Shown here piece by piece: positions 25,710-34,920 of a stretch of DNA of 64,000 bases (positions are counted from its first letter, which is position 1; each line of letters begins with the position of its first letter). Origin of the DNA: Pseudomonas lalkuanensis (GTDB lineage Bacteria; Pseudomonadota; Gammaproteobacteria; Pseudomonadales; Pseudomonadaceae); the NCBI RefSeq assembly GCF_008807375.1, contig NZ_CP043311.1, positions 1,468,001 to 1,532,000 of the forward strand, written 5' to 3'. The translations under genes and the position numbers were made by a program. The notes beneath the pieces were generated by a model. That model made no database searches, was not told the DNA's origin, and saw only the letters and a list, made by a program, of their open reading frames with translations.

Positions 25710-26271
25710 CGAAGGCTCTCCATTTGCCGAAGTGGGGCCGTGCACCTTAACGCCCGGCGCCGCACCGGAAAACCCCGGGGCGGTCATTCACTTCACGCAT
25801 GTCGTCTCTATCCCGGCCAAAGTAAGGTTAGGACTGTCGGTGACAGTGGATTGCCAACGTCGTGAACCGTCCGTGGCCTCTCCTGGCCACGGCTCTCCCG
25901 ATGCCGCTTGCCCCGTCTTCGCGAAGCCTTACTACGCTTTGTCACCTGAAGGTCGCAAACTGACTATCCGTTCGCGTCACTTACCCCATATTTTGGCGAA
26001 AGTCCCCGTCGCCAGCCGTCGTTTCTGGCGTTACCCTTCGCATCTGTATAAAAAGTGGAGCATCCGCGAAGAGATTCCGGCGATCTCGCCGACGGCGCGA
26101 AAGGCGTCAGCGGGGCGCGACGAAGGATGTTCGCGCAGTGGCTTCCACCCCCGTTTGCAGTTCCACCCCGCCTGGCGGGATGACTATTTTCCGCTGCTGG
26201 CCCCTTCGGCTGGCGGCTGACTGCCTGAACCGGCCGTTCGAGCGAGCGGCCCAGTATCGAGAGGATCGACC
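25710..26271. other. 562-base region without a confident gene
   Basis: Holds the 5' regions of the divergent HIT gene and the ketosynthase/ECF operon. One palindrome is visible, ACTGTC-GGT-GACAGT at 25833-25847, and a TATAAA at 26047-26052 could be a -10 element. A 175-codon open frame across 25693-26220 has no recognisable protein features and I do not call it a gene. The length is unusual for this compact chromosome. Confidence 0.5.
25833..25847. promoter_or_regulatory. Operator-like palindrome
   Basis: ACTGTC-GGT-GACAGT, six-base perfect arms, about 125 bases upstream of the HIT gene and 425 bases upstream of the ketosynthase gene. It has the form of a dimeric regulator site; no regulator assigned. 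Confidence 0.3.
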
Positions 26272-27393
26272 GTGCACAACGTCGTGATCAGTGGCACCGG
26301 CCTGTATACCCCGACCAACAGCATCTCCAACGAGGAGCTGGTGGCGTCCTTCAATGCCTATGTACAGGCCTTCAACGCGGAAAATGCCGGCGCCATCGAG
26401 CGTGGCGAAATCGAGGCACTGGCCGAATCCAGCGTGGCCTTCATCGAGAAGGCATCCGGCATCAAGAGCCGCTTCGTGGTGGACAAGGACGGCATCCTCG
26501 ATCCCAAGCGCATGACCCCGCGCATCCCGGAGCGCTCCAACGACGAATGGGGCATCCTCTGCGAGATGGCCGTGAGCGCTGCCAGGCAGGCCCTGGAGCG
26601 CGCCGGCAAGACCCCGGCCGACATCGACGGTGTGATCGTCGCCTGCTCCAACCTGCAGCGCGCCTACCCGGCGGTGGCCATCGAAGTCCAGGCCGCCCTG
26701 GGCATCAACGGTTTCGGCTACGACATGAACGTCGCCTGTTCTTCGGCAACCTTCGGTATCCAGGCTGCCACCAATGCGGTGCAGACCGGCCAGGCTCGCG
26801 CCATCCTGATGGTCAACCCGGAAATCTGCACCGGCCACCTGAACTTCCGTGACCGCGACAGCCACTTCATCTTCGGTGATGCCGCGACTGCCGTGATCAT
26901 CGAACGCGCCGACCAGGCCACCTCCAGGCACCAGTTCGAGGTGGTCGGCACCAAGCTGCTGACCCAGTTCTCCAACAACATCCGCAACAACTTCGGCTTC
27001 CTCAACCGCGCCGCGGAAGAGGGCGTGGGCGCTCGCGACAAGCTGTTCGTCCAGGAAGGCCGCAAGGTGTTCAAGGACGTCTGCCCGATGGTGGCCGAGC
27101 TGATCGCGACCCACCTGGAAGAGAACAAGCTCAACGTCGCCGACGTGAAGCGCTTCTGGCTGCACCAGGCCAACCTCAACATGAACCTGCTGATCGCCCG
27201 CAAGCTGCTGGGCCGTGACGCCGAAGCCGACGAGGCGCCGGTGATCCTCGACACCTACGCCAACACCAGCTCCGCCGGTTCCGTGATCGCCTTCCACAAG
27301 CACCAGGACGACCTGCCCAGCGGCGCGCTGGGCGTGCTCAGCTCCTTCGGTGCCGGCTACTCCATCGGCAGCGTGATCCTGCGCAAGCGCTGA
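26272..27393 (+). CDS. Beta-ketoacyl-ACP synthase III-like enzyme (FabH family)
   Basis: A 373-aa thiolase-fold condensing enzyme with the full Cys-His-Asn set: Cys156 in [11 protein letters not shown], His298 in [10 protein letters not shown], Asn331 in YANTSSAGS. It is longer than housekeeping FabH (about 320 aa) and carries extra N-terminal sequence, like the Pseudomonas enzyme I recall as PA3286, which feeds medium-chain acyl-CoA from beta-oxidation into fatty acid synthesis. Start is GTG at 26272 with GAGAGGA upstream. The stop overlaps the ECF sigma gene start (TGATG), so enzyme and sigma factor are coupled. Confidence 0.9.
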   Translation: MHNVVISGTGLYTPTNSISNEELVASFNAYVQAFNAENAGAIERGEIEALAESSVAFIEKASGIKSRFVVDKDGILDPKRMTPRIPERSNDEWGILCEMAVSAARQALERAGKTPADIDGVIVACSNLQRAYPAVAIEVQAALGINGFGYDMNVACSSATFGIQAATNAVQTGQARAILMVNPEICTGHLNFRDRDSHFIFGDAATAVIIERADQATSRHQFEVVGTKLLTQFSNNIRNNFGFLNRAAEEGVGARDKLFVQEGRKVFKDVCPMVAELIATHLEENKLNVADVKRFWLHQANLNMNLLIARKLLGRDAEADEAPVILDTYANTSSAGSVIAFHKHQDDLPSGALGVLSSFGAGYSIGSVILRKR

Positions 27394-28004
27394 TGACCCA
27401 CCCGGCCGACTCTGACCTGCTACCCCGGCTGCTGGCTGGGGAGCAGGGGGCTTTCCGCGAGCTCATCGGCGCCTACCAGAGCGCCATGCGCGCGGTGGCC
27501 TACGCCATCGTCGGCCAGCGTTACGCCGATGAAGTGGTTCAGGACGCCTGGCTGGCCGTGGTGCGTAACCTGAGCGGCTTCCAGCAGCGTTCCAGCCTCA
27601 AGACCTGGCTCCTCACCATCGTCGCCAATGCCGCCCGCAGCCGCCTCAAGCAGAACCGTCGCGAGGTGCTGCTGGACGATCTTCCCGCGCCTCATGGCAC
27701 GGTGGACGACGCCCGCTTCGCCGAAGACGGCCACTGGGCCGCGAGAGTGCCGGCCTGGCACGAGGACTCGCCGGAAGCCCTGCTCACCGAAGACGAACTT
27801 CGCGAATGCCTGGAAAAGACCCTGCTGAGCCTTTCGGAAATGCAGCGTGGCGTGCTGCTGCTGCGGGAGCGCCAAGGGCTGGAGCTGGAGGAAATCTGTA
27901 ATTTGTTGGAGATATCGCTCTCCAATGTCCGGGTACTGCTGCATCGCGGGCGCCTGAAGCTGTTCGCCACGCTGGAACATTTCGAGGAGACAGGCCAATG
28001 CTGA
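27393..28004 (+). CDS. ECF-family RNA polymerase sigma factor
   Basis: A 203-aa sigma factor. Region 2 is seen at about residues 20-90 (AYAIVGQRYADEVVQDAWLAVVRNLSGFQQRSSLKTWLLTIV), region 4 at about 130-185 (LSLSEMQRGVLLLRERQGLELEEICNLLEISLSNVRVLLHRGRLKL). It starts inside the stop of the ketosynthase gene and overlaps the anti-sigma gene by 7 bases. Its regulon is not visible here; the ketosynthase operon itself is a likely target by analogy with other ECF systems. Confidence 0.93.
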   Translation: MTHPADSDLLPRLLAGEQGAFRELIGAYQSAMRAVAYAIVGQRYADEVVQDAWLAVVRNLSGFQQRSSLKTWLLTIVANAARSRLKQNRREVLLDDLPAPHGTVDDARFAEDGHWAARVPAWHEDSPEALLTEDELRECLEKTLLSLSEMQRGVLLLRERQGLELEEICNLLEISLSNVRVLLHRGRLKLFATLEHFEETGQC

Positions 28005-28231
28005 CGTGCAAGGAACTGGTTGCCCGCTCCAGTGATCTCCTCGATGGCGAACTGAGCTTTCGCGAGCGCATGGCCATGCGCCGCCACCTCATGCTCTGCC
28101 GCAACTGCAGGCGTTTCATCAAGCAGATGAAGCTGGCCCAGGCCGTCGTCCGTTTCATGCCGGAAAGCCAGGGGGCCGAAGTCGACGAACTGGCCGCGCG
28201 CCTGGCGCAAAAGCGTCGCGAATCCCTCTAG
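27998..28231 (+). CDS. Small zinc-finger anti-sigma factor (ZAS type), soluble
   Basis: A 77-aa protein with the H-x3-C-x2-C zinc anti-sigma motif (RRHLMLCRNC, about 29-38) and an upstream Cys4. No membrane helix, so it is probably a cytosolic anti-sigma factor sensing an internal signal such as redox state through its Cys residues. It overlaps the ECF gene and ends the three-gene unit. Confidence 0.88.
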   Translation: MLTCKELVARSSDLLDGELSFRERMAMRRHLMLCRNCRRFIKQMKLAQAVVRFMPESQGAEVDELAARLAQKRRESL

Positions 28232-28387
28232 CGCAACGATCCTCCGAGCTATCGGTAGACGCGAATCGTCAACTTCGCAAGTTGCAGCCTTCATTTCATT
28301 TTCGCTCGAAAATCCCCTTTGAATCGGCTGAAAGCTGCGTTCTAGAGCGGTTTTTCGCTTATGAAAATTCGGAGTAAAAAAGTTCCC

Positions 28388-28405
28388 ATGTCACAAAATA
28401 TTTAT
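28388..28405 (+). promoter_or_regulatory. Weak Pho-box-like element before the porin
   Basis: ATGTCAC-AAAA-TATTTAT resembles the two 7-base halves of a PhoB site (CTGTCAC / CTGTCAT) separated by 4 bases. The first half matches 6 of 7, the second only 3 of 7. It lies 127 bases upstream of the porin ATG. I report it because the porin is of the phosphate type, but the match is weak. Confidence 0.25.
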
Positions 28406-28514
28406 ATAGAAGCAACTGAGCTGAAATAACCCGCCGCCAAGATTCCCCACCAGCACCAACGAGCCCAGCGCTCGAGTGTTTTCTAACGCTAAAGACCAAT
28501 AGGGGAACCCTTCG

Positions 28515-29828
28515 ATGATCCGTAAGCACTTCGCCGGTTTTGCCGCCAGCGCCATGGCTCTGGCCATTTCCGCCCAGGCTTTCGCCGGTACCGTTACCAC
28601 CGACGGCGCCGATATCGTCATCAAGACCAAAGGCGGCCTGGAAGTCGGCACCACCGACAAGGCTTTCAGCTTCAAGCTCGGCGGCCGTCTGCAGGCTGAC
28701 TACAGCCGCTTCGACGGTTTCTACACCGTGAACGGCGACACCGCCGATGCCGGTTACTTCCGTCGCGCGTTCCTGGAACTGGGCGGCGTCGCCTTCTCCG
28801 ACTGGGCCTACCAGATCAACTACGACTTCTCCCACAACGCCGGTGGCGATGCCAAGGGTGACGATGGCTACTTCGACGAAGCCTCCATCGCCTACATCGG
28901 CTTCCAGCCGGTGGTGATCAAGATGGGTCGCTTCGACCCCGACTTCGGTCTGGAAAAGGCCACCAGCTCCAAGTGGGTGACCGCCCAGGAGCGTACCGCC
29001 GCCTATGACCTGGCCGACTATGTGAACAACCACAACGGCGGCATGGGCGTACAGGTGTCCGGCACCTACGGCGCATCCCTGTACGGCTCCGCCGGTCTCA
29101 TGGCCAACGATGCCACCAACCGCGACGAAGACGGTGACAGCGTCAAGCAGTTCAACCTGCGTGGCGTATTCGCCCCGATGCACGAAGCCGGCAATGTCCT
29201 GCACTTTGGCGTGAACTACGCCACCCGCGACCTGCAGGATACCTCCTTCGACGGTCGTATCCGCAGCCGCCTGGGCATCCGCGGTGTGAGCACCGAAGGT
29301 GGCCAGGACGCTGGCAACAACGGCAACCGCCTGGTACTGGCCGGCGCCAACAACACTCCGGTCGGCGCTTACGACAACGACAGCACCGTTGGCCTGGAAG
29401 CTGCGTTCGCCACTGGTCCGTTCTCCATCCAGAGCGAATACCTGAAGCGCGAAGTCGAAGCCAAGGCTGCCAACCGTGAAGACATCGACGCCGATGGCTA
29501 CTACGTACAGGTTGCCTACACCCTGACCGGCGAAGCTCGTGACTACAAGCTGGGCAAGTTCGACAAGATCAAACCCTCGAACAAGAGCCTCGGCGCCTGG
29601 GAAGTGTTCTACCGCTACGACAACATCAGCGCTGAAGACGACAACGGCGCCTTCGCCAACATCGACGACGTCGAAGCCAAGGTGCACAACCTCGGTGTGA
29701 ACTGGTACGCCAACGAAGCCGTCAAGCTCAGCGGCTACTACGTCACCACCAAAGTGGACAACGCCACCAACTCGGTTGGCGACGACGACGGCGACGGCAT
29801 GGTCTTCCGTGCCCAGTACGTGTTCTAA
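28515..29828 (+). CDS. OprO/OprP-family phosphate-type porin
   Basis: A 437-aa outer-membrane precursor. Signal peptide about 1-24 (ending AQAFA), then a 16-strand trimeric porin barrel of the phosphate/polyphosphate-selective family: [70 protein letters not shown], and the terminal aromatic strand MVFRAQYVF. In P. aeruginosa OprP/OprO import phosphate and polyphosphate during phosphate starvation. Whether this copy prefers phosphate or another anion cannot be told. A terminator follows. Confidence 0.9.
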   Translation: MIRKHFAGFAASAMALAISAQAFAGTVTTDGADIVIKTKGGLEVGTTDKAFSFKLGGRLQADYSRFDGFYTVNGDTADAGYFRRAFLELGGVAFSDWAYQINYDFSHNAGGDAKGDDGYFDEASIAYIGFQPVVIKMGRFDPDFGLEKATSSKWVTAQERTAAYDLADYVNNHNGGMGVQVSGTYGASLYGSAGLMANDATNRDEDGDSVKQFNLRGVFAPMHEAGNVLHFGVNYATRDLQDTSFDGRIRSRLGIRGVSTEGGQDAGNNGNRLVLAGANNTPVGAYDNDSTVGLEAAFATGPFSIQSEYLKREVEAKAANREDIDADGYYVQVAYTLTGEARDYKLGKFDKIKPSNKSLGAWEVFYRYDNISAEDDNGAFANIDDVEAKVHNLGVNWYANEAVKLSGYYVTTKVDNATNSVGDDDGDGMVFRAQYVF

Positions 29829-29858
29829 GAAGACACGGGTTTCCGCTCCTTTGCTTCG

Positions 29859-29885
29859 GCCCCGCCATCTGGCGGGGCTTTTTAT
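29859..29885 (+). terminator. Rho-independent terminator after the porin
   Basis: CCCCGCC-ATCT-GGCGGGG followed by CTTTTTATT, 31 bases after the porin stop codon. Confidence 0.9.
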
Positions 29886-29975
29886 TGGCGCCGTGAGGGG
29901 CGCGGACAGGCGCTTCTGGCAGGTGCAACGCAGCCTGCGTATGCTTTGCATCCTTGCCTCCCGGTTTGCACGCCC

Positions 29976-30389
29976 ATGCTGCTGATCTCCAACAGCGTCC
30001 ACCTGCCTGACGACGAAATCGAACTCACCGCCATCCGCGCCCAGGGCGCCGGCGGACAGAACGTCAACAAGGTCTCCAGCGCGGTGCACCTGCGCTTCGA
30101 CATCCACGCCTCATCCCTGCCGGACTTCTACAAGGAACGTCTGCTGCAACTGCGCGACAGTCGCATCACCGGCGAGGGCGTGATCATCATCAAGGCCCAG
30201 CAATACCGCACCCAGGAACAGAACCGGGCCGACGCCCTGGAACGCCTGGCCGAACTCATCCGCAGCGTGACGAAGGTGCAGAAAGCCCGACGGCCGACCA
30301 AGCCCACACTGGGTTCGAAGAAACGGCGGCTGGAAGGGAAGGCCAAGCGGGGGGAGATAAAGGCGGGCAGGGGGAAGGTGGATTATTGA
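29976..30389 (+). CDS. arfB: Alternative ribosome-rescue factor ArfB (YaeJ)
   Basis: A 137-aa peptidyl-tRNA hydrolase that frees ribosomes stalled on mRNA without a stop codon. The GGQ catalytic motif is in [22 protein letters not shown] (about 20-41), and the C-terminus is the Lys/Arg-rich tail ([22 protein letters not shown]) that enters the mRNA channel. No release-factor codon-recognition domain, as expected. The start at 29976 fits the family; the ribosome site is weak. Confidence 0.93.
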   Translation: MLLISNSVHLPDDEIELTAIRAQGAGGQNVNKVSSAVHLRFDIHASSLPDFYKERLLQLRDSRITGEGVIIIKAQQYRTQEQNRADALERLAELIRSVTKVQKARRPTKPTLGSKKRRLEGKAKRGEIKAGRGKVDY

Positions 30390-30398
30390 ACGAGGGCT

Positions 30399-30424
30399 TG
30401 CCCTCTCCCTTCCGGGAGAGGGCA
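30399..30424. repeat. Hairpin repeat with CCCTCTCCC / GGGAGAGGG arms (copy 1)
   Basis: Perfect 11-base arms TGCCCTCTCCC / GGGAGAGGGCA with TTCC loop, between convergent arfB and phhC. A second copy of the same core lies at 47305-47331, so this is a dispersed palindromic element that probably acts as a bidirectional stem-loop. Confidence 0.7.
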
Positions 30425-30434
30425 GTGGGGGCCC

Positions 30435-31628
30435 TCAGCACACCTTGGCGATTGCCTTGGCCAGATCGTCGATCCGGCTGAAGTCCAGGCCGGCCACGTT
30501 GGCGCGACCGGTGCTCACCATGTACACGCTGAACTCGGTGCGCAGCTTGGCTACCTGCTCCGGCGAGAGGCCGGTGTAGGAGAACATGCCGCGTTGCTCG
30601 CCGATGTGGGCGAAGCGTTCTGCGAGCCCGAAGGGTTGCAGGGCTTCCACCAGGCCACGACGCAGGTCGGCGACGCGTTTGCGCATGCCTTCCAGTTCCT
30701 CGACCCATTGTGCCTTGAGGGTGGCGTCACCGAGGATGGTGGCGACCACCGCAGCGCCGTGGGCCGGCGGGGTGGACCACAGGTTGCGGGCGAGGTAGGC
30801 CAGCTGGCTGCGCACGTCGGTCAGCTTTTCCGCGTCAGCGGCGCAGACGATGAGGGCGCCGGTGCGTTCGCGGTAGAGGCCGAAGTTCTTCGAGCAGGAG
30901 CTGGTGACCAGCAGTTCTGGCAGCGCCTCGGCGAACAGGCGCACGGCCCAGGCGTCCTGCTCCAGGCCATCACCGAAGCCCTGGTAGGCGAAATCGATCA
31001 GTGGCAGCAGTTCGCGCGCCTTGACCACGTCAAGCACCTTGCGCCAGTCGTCCTGGGACAGGTCGAAGCCGGTGGGGTTGTGGCAGCAGGCGTGGAGCAA
31101 TACCACATCGCCCTTGGGCACCTGTTCCAGGGCTTTGAGCATGGCGTCGACGTCGAGGCGGTTGGTCGCATCCACATAGGGATAGTGAGCGACCTTGATA
31201 CCGGCGCCGACGAAGATGGTTTCGTGGATCGGCCAGGTCGGGTCGCTCAGCCACACGCCGCGGCCGGGCAGGTTGCTCGCGATGAATTCCGCGGCCAGGC
31301 GCAGTGCGCCGGTGCCCCCCGGCGTCTGGGTGGCACCGGCGCGGCCGGTGGCTTCCAGCCGGTTGCCAGTGCCCAGTACCAGGTCCAGCAGCAGGCGGCC
31401 GAAGGCCGCGTCACCGTGGCCACCGACGTAGGTCTTGGTGGATTCGGTGTCCACCAGGCGCTGCTCGGCGAGTTTCACCGCGTGGGGAATGGGCGTCAGG
31501 CCGCGGGCGTCCTTGTAGACGCCCACGCCCAGGTCGAGCTTGGCCGGGTTGGGGTCCAGGCGGTAGGCGTCCATCAAGCCGAGGATGGGATCGCCGGGCA
31601 CCCGGCCCACCTTGGCGAAATGGCTCAT
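30435..31628 (-). CDS. phhC: Aromatic amino acid aminotransferase PhhC
   Basis: A 397-aa class I PLP aminotransferase converting tyrosine (and phenylalanine) to the keto acid. The PLP lysine is in [17 protein letters not shown], with the aspartate region [12 protein letters not shown] and the C-terminal substrate Arg region GRANVAGL. It is the third gene of phhABC; its ATG overlaps the phhB stop by 4 bases. Together they turn phenylalanine into 4-hydroxyphenylpyruvate for the homogentisate route. Confidence 0.93.
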   Translation of the reverse strand: MSHFAKVGRVPGDPILGLMDAYRLDPNPAKLDLGVGVYKDARGLTPIPHAVKLAEQRLVDTESTKTYVGGHGDAAFGRLLLDLVLGTGNRLEATGRAGATQTPGGTGALRLAAEFIASNLPGRGVWLSDPTWPIHETIFVGAGIKVAHYPYVDATNRLDVDAMLKALEQVPKGDVVLLHACCHNPTGFDLSQDDWRKVLDVVKARELLPLIDFAYQGFGDGLEQDAWAVRLFAEALPELLVTSSCSKNFGLYRERTGALIVCAADAEKLTDVRSQLAYLARNLWSTPPAHGAAVVATILGDATLKAQWVEELEGMRKRVADLRRGLVEALQPFGLAERFAHIGEQRGMFSYTGLSPEQVAKLRTEFSVYMVSTGRANVAGLDFSRIDDLAKAIAKVC

Positions 31629-31981
31629 TTACGGCCCTCGGCGGTCGCCGCTACCTGGTCGGTACGGGCGGACATGATGAAGTCGTTGCGGTGCAGGCCC
31701 TTGGCTTCGTGGCTCCACCAGGTCACGGTGACCTTGCCCCACTCGGTCAGCAGGCCCGGGTGGTGGCCTTCTTCTTCGGCGATGGCGCCGACGGCATTGG
31801 TGAAGGCCAGGGCGTAGCGGAAGTTCTTGAAGCGGAATTCCTTCTCCAGTTGCATGACGCCGTCACGCACTTCGATGTTCCAGTCGGGGATCTGCTTGAT
31901 CAGTACGGCCAGTTCTTCATCGGATACCAGCGGGGCGTCGGCGCGGCAGGCTTCGCAATGGGCTTGGGACAGGGCGGTCAT
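31625..31981 (-). CDS. phhB: 4a-hydroxytetrahydrobiopterin dehydratase PhhB
   Basis: A 118-aa enzyme (DCoH family) that recycles the pterin cofactor used by PhhA. The active-site motif [32 protein letters not shown] (about 70-101) is complete. Start ATG at 31981 follows GGAGAATCCCT. The gap of about 119 bases to phhA contains a REP-like palindrome, which may uncouple expression of phhA from phhBC. Confidence 0.95.
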   Translation of the reverse strand: MTALSQAHCEACRADAPLVSDEELAVLIKQIPDWNIEVRDGVMQLEKEFRFKNFRYALAFTNAVGAIAEEEGHHPGLLTEWGKVTVTWWSHEAKGLHRNDFIMSARTDQVAATAEGRK

Positions 31982-32005
31982 AGGGATTCTCCAGGTAAGG
32001 GGGCT

Positions 32006-32092
32006 GTAGGTTGGCGCCGAGCCTGCGAGGCCCAACGCACGGGGCCAGCTAGCTGGCAATGTTGGGCTTCGCCCCGCTCTGCGCCAACCTAC
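32006..32092. repeat. REP-like palindrome between phhA and phhB
   Basis: Terminal perfect 12-base inverted repeats GTAGGTTGGCGC (32006-32017) and GCGCCAACCTAC (32081-32092), with inner paired boxes CCCAAC / GTTGGG and a central CAGCTAGCTG palindrome. The 87-base unit looks like the dispersed GTAGGTTGGCGC elements of Pseudomonas genomes (from memory). It is inserted inside the phh operon. Confidence 0.75.
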
Positions 32093-32100
32093 GAAAAGCG

Positions 32101-32892
32101 TCAGGCGGCCTTCGGCTTCGGTGGGAACTTGGGCGCGTGCAGGCCCATGCCCATGGCCTTGTGCACCAGCGCCATGATGTCTTCGTGGGCCAGGTCGAAC
32201 AGGCGCTTGAGGTCCGGTAGTACGAAGTACAGCGGCTGCAGGATGTCGATTCGATATGGGGTGCGCATGCACTCCAGCGGATCGAAGGCCTGGTGCTCGG
32301 GCTCGCCCGACAGAGCGTAGACGGTCTCCTTCGGCGAGGAGAGGATGCCGCCGCCATAGATGCGACGACCCTGCGAGGTGTCCAGCAGGCCGAACTCGAT
32401 GGTCATCCAGTACAGGCGGGCGAGGTAGACGCGCTCTTCCTTGGTGGCCTTGAGGCCGAGCTTGCCGTAGGTGTGGGTGAATTCGGCGAACCAGGGGTTG
32501 GTCAGCAGCGGGCAGTGGCCAAAGATCTCGTGGAAGATGTCCGGTTCCTGCAGATAGTCCAGCTCTTCCGGGGTGCGGATGAAGGTGGCTACCGGGAATT
32601 GCTGGCTGGCCAGCAGCTCGAAGAAGGTCTGGAAGGGGATCAGTGCCGGGACGCGGGCAACACTCCAGCCGGTGGTGGACTGGAGCACCTTGTTGATTTC
32701 GCCCAGTTGCGGAATGCGGTCATGGGGCAGGCCGAGCTGCTCGATACCATCGAAGTATTCCTGGCACGCGCGGCCTTCGATCACCTTCAACTGGCGGGTG
32801 ATCAGGGTGTTCCACACCTGATGCTCGGTTTCGGGGTAGTGGATGAAACCGTTGGCGTCGGGTTCACGGGCCACGTACTGCGTCGCTTTCAT
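32101..32892 (-). CDS. phhA: Phenylalanine-4-hydroxylase PhhA
   Basis: A 263-aa iron- and tetrahydropterin-dependent monooxygenase converting phenylalanine to tyrosine. The facial iron triad is visible: two His in [12 protein letters not shown] and Glu in MTIEFGLLD. No regulatory ACT domain, as in bacterial enzymes. AGGAGG precedes the ATG at 32892. First gene of phhABC, divergent from phhR with a PhhR box between. Confidence 0.96.
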   Translation of the reverse strand: MKATQYVAREPDANGFIHYPETEHQVWNTLITRQLKVIEGRACQEYFDGIEQLGLPHDRIPQLGEINKVLQSTTGWSVARVPALIPFQTFFELLASQQFPVATFIRTPEELDYLQEPDIFHEIFGHCPLLTNPWFAEFTHTYGKLGLKATKEERVYLARLYWMTIEFGLLDTSQGRRIYGGGILSSPKETVYALSGEPEHQAFDPLECMRTPYRIDILQPLYFVLPDLKRLFDLAHEDIMALVHKAMGMGLHAPKFPPKPKAA

Positions 32893-32913
32893 TCGGCCTC
32901 CTGGGGATGGGGC

Positions 32914-32929
32914 TTCGTTGTTGTGTTGT
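32914..32929 (-). promoter_or_regulatory. Crc/Hfq-type A-rich motif in the phhA leader (candidate)
   Basis: On the minus strand ACAACACAACAACGAA contains AAC repeats close to the AAnAAnAA catabolite-activity motif, 21 bases before the phhA start codon. One position deviates, so confidence is moderate to low. Confidence 0.35.
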
Positions 32930-33004
32930 CTTATCGATAGCGCAGACCGGGCCGCAGCGCAGCAGGGGCGCGGGCTGCATGGGCATTCACAGGTCATTGA
33001 AAGC

Positions 33005-33022
33005 GTAAGGAAAACTTTACGA
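33005..33022. promoter_or_regulatory. PhhR/TyrR box
   Basis: CGTAAGGAAAACTTTACG matches the TGTAAA-N6-TTTACA consensus of TyrR/PhhR at 9 of 12 fixed bases, including the symmetric GTAA and TTAC cores. It is located 113 bases upstream of phhA and 130 bases upstream of phhR, fit to control both. Confidence 0.72.
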
Positions 33023-33151
33023 AGGCGGCGAGGTGGCCATGCATCGCCTTGTCGCTGCGCTGAAATGTCACATATTCTTGACGGAAAAATAGGGTCGAGA
33101 ACGGAATTTTTCTCTGACTACCCAAGGAAAAACCCGACCCAGGGGTGCCTG

Positions 33152-34711
33152 ATGCGTATCAAAGTCCATTGCCAGAACCGCGTGGGAATCCTGCGCGACA
33201 TCCTCAACCTGCTCGTCGACTACGGCATCAACGTCAATCGCGGCGAAGTGGGGGGCGACCAGGGCAACGCCATTTATCTGCTCTGCCCGAACATGATCAA
33301 CCTGCAATTGCAGTCCCTGCGCCCGAAGCTGGAAGCCATTTCGGGCGTGTTCGGCGTCAAGCGCGTGGGTCTGATGCCCAGCGAGCGTCGCCACCTGGAG
33401 CTGAATGCGCTGCTGGGTGCCCTGGACTTCCCGGTGCTGTCCATCGACATGGGCGGTTCCATCGTTGCCGCCAACCGTGCCGCCGCCCAGTTGCTCGGCG
33501 TGCGGGTGGACGAAGTGCCGGGTATTCCCCTGGCGCGTTATGTCGAGGACTTCGACCTGCCGGAACTCGTGCGTGCCAACAAGGCGCGCATCAACGGCCT
33601 GCGGATCAAGATCAAGAACGACACTTTCCTCGCTGACATCGCGCCGCTGCAATCGGAACATGACGAAAGCGAAGCCCTGGCCGGCGCCGTGCTCACGCTG
33701 CACCGTGCCGACCGTGTGGGCGAGCGCATCTACAACGTGCGCAAGCACGAGCTGCGCGGCTTCGACAGCATCTTCCAGAGCTCCAGGGTGATGGCGGCCG
33801 TGGTGCGCGAGGCCCGCCGCATGGCGCCCCTGGATGCACCGCTGCTGATCGAGGGCGAGACTGGCACCGGCAAGGAACTGCTGGCCCGAGCCTGCCACCT
33901 GGCGAGCCCGCGCGGGCAGTCGCCTTTCATGGCGCTGAACTGCGCCGGTCTGCCGGAGTCCATGGCCGAAACCGAACTGTTCGGCTACGGCCCGGGTGCC
34001 TTCGAAGGGGCCCGGCCGGAGGGCAAGCTGGGTCTGCTGGAACTCACCGCCGGCGGCACGCTGTTCCTCGATGGCGTCGGCGAGATGAGCCCGCGCCTGC
34101 AGGCCAAGCTGCTGCGCTTCCTGCAGGACGGTTGCTTCCGCCGTGTGGGCAGTGACGAAGAGGTGTACCTGGATGTGCGGGTGATCTGCGCCACCCAGGT
34201 GGACCTTTCCGAGCTCTGCGCCAAGGGCGAATTCCGCCAGGACCTCTATCACCGCTTGAATGTGCTGTCGCTGCATATCCCGCCGCTGCGCGAATGCCTC
34301 GACGGCTTGCCGCCGCTGGTGGAGCACTTCCTCGATTCGGCCAGCCGGCAGATCGGCTGCAGCCTGCCGAAGCTGGCGCCGCAGGTGCTGGACAAGCTCG
34401 GCCACTACCACTGGCCGGGCAACGTGCGGCAGCTGGAGAACGTGCTGTTCCAGGCGGTTTCCCTGTGCGACGGCGGCACCGTTCGTCCTGAGCATATCCG
34501 CCTGCCCGACTATGGCGCGCCGCAACCACTTGGGGACTTCTCGCTGGACGGAGGGCTGGACGCCATCATCGGCCGCTTCGAGAAGGCGGTGCTGGAGCGG
34601 CTCTATGCCGAGCATCCGAGCAGCCGCCTGCTGGGCAAGCGGCTCGGGGTTTCCCATACCACCATTGCCAACAAGCTGAAGCTGCACGGATTGGGGAAGG
34701 AGGAGAGTTAG
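33152..34711 (+). CDS. phhR: Aromatic amino acid catabolism activator PhhR (TyrR family)
   Basis: A 519-aa regulator with N-terminal ACT domain (about 1-75), PAS domain (about 78-190), AAA+ domain (about 205-430) and C-terminal Fis-type HTH (LLGKRLGVSHTTIANKLKLHGL). Walker A is intact (GETGTGKE, 235-242). The sigma54-contact loop GAFTGA is changed to GAFEGA (282-287), like TyrR-type proteins that work with sigma70. It binds aromatic amino acids and activates phhABC. AGGGG lies 6 bases before the ATG. Confidence 0.93.
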   Translation: MRIKVHCQNRVGILRDILNLLVDYGINVNRGEVGGDQGNAIYLLCPNMINLQLQSLRPKLEAISGVFGVKRVGLMPSERRHLELNALLGALDFPVLSIDMGGSIVAANRAAAQLLGVRVDEVPGIPLARYVEDFDLPELVRANKARINGLRIKIKNDTFLADIAPLQSEHDESEALAGAVLTLHRADRVGERIYNVRKHELRGFDSIFQSSRVMAAVVREARRMAPLDAPLLIEGETGTGKELLARACHLASPRGQSPFMALNCAGLPESMAETELFGYGPGAFEGARPEGKLGLLELTAGGTLFLDGVGEMSPRLQAKLLRFLQDGCFRRVGSDEEVYLDVRVICATQVDLSELCAKGEFRQDLYHRLNVLSLHIPPLRECLDGLPPLVEHFLDSASRQIGCSLPKLAPQVLDKLGHYHWPGNVRQLENVLFQAVSLCDGGTVRPEHIRLPDYGAPQPLGDFSLDGGLDAIIGRFEKAVLERLYAEHPSSRLLGKRLGVSHTTIANKLKLHGLGKEES

Positions 34712-34822
34712 ACCATCGTTGAATGGTTAGGGGGAGGGCGGGCGCGTAAAAAGGGTCCTGTCTGAATCTTGCGTGATGCGGACACAAGCGTTTCTGACAT
34801 TCCTCTCCCGGAATGATTGGGC

Positions 34823-34850
34823 GGGCGGCCAACTGGTCGCCCATTTTTTT
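34823..34850 (+). terminator. Rho-independent terminator after phhR
   Basis: GGGCGGCC-AACT-GGTCGCCC (one G-T pair) then ATTTTTTT, 111 bases beyond the phhR stop. The 209-base gap between phhR and the converging mms operon holds nothing else firm except a half REP-like sequence around 34886-34905. Confidence 0.85.
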
Positions 34851-34920
34851 GCCTGCGATTTTTGAGGGTGGATCACGCTTCTTCAATCGCGAATGAACTC
34901 GCTCACACCGCAAGCGCGGG

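Noticed and set aside
26167..26179. CCCGCC-T-GGCGGG as a terminator upstream of the ketosynthase
   Set aside because: The loop would be a single base and there is no clean T tract; likely a chance GC palindrome.
25693..26220. A 175-codon plus-strand open frame in the gene-free leader
   Set aside because: Composition looks like non-coding DNA, it overlaps the HIT gene start, and no conserved motif is visible.
32893..33151. Sigma54 promoter for phhA
   Set aside because: Scanned by eye for TGGCAC-N5-TTGC on the minus strand; none found.
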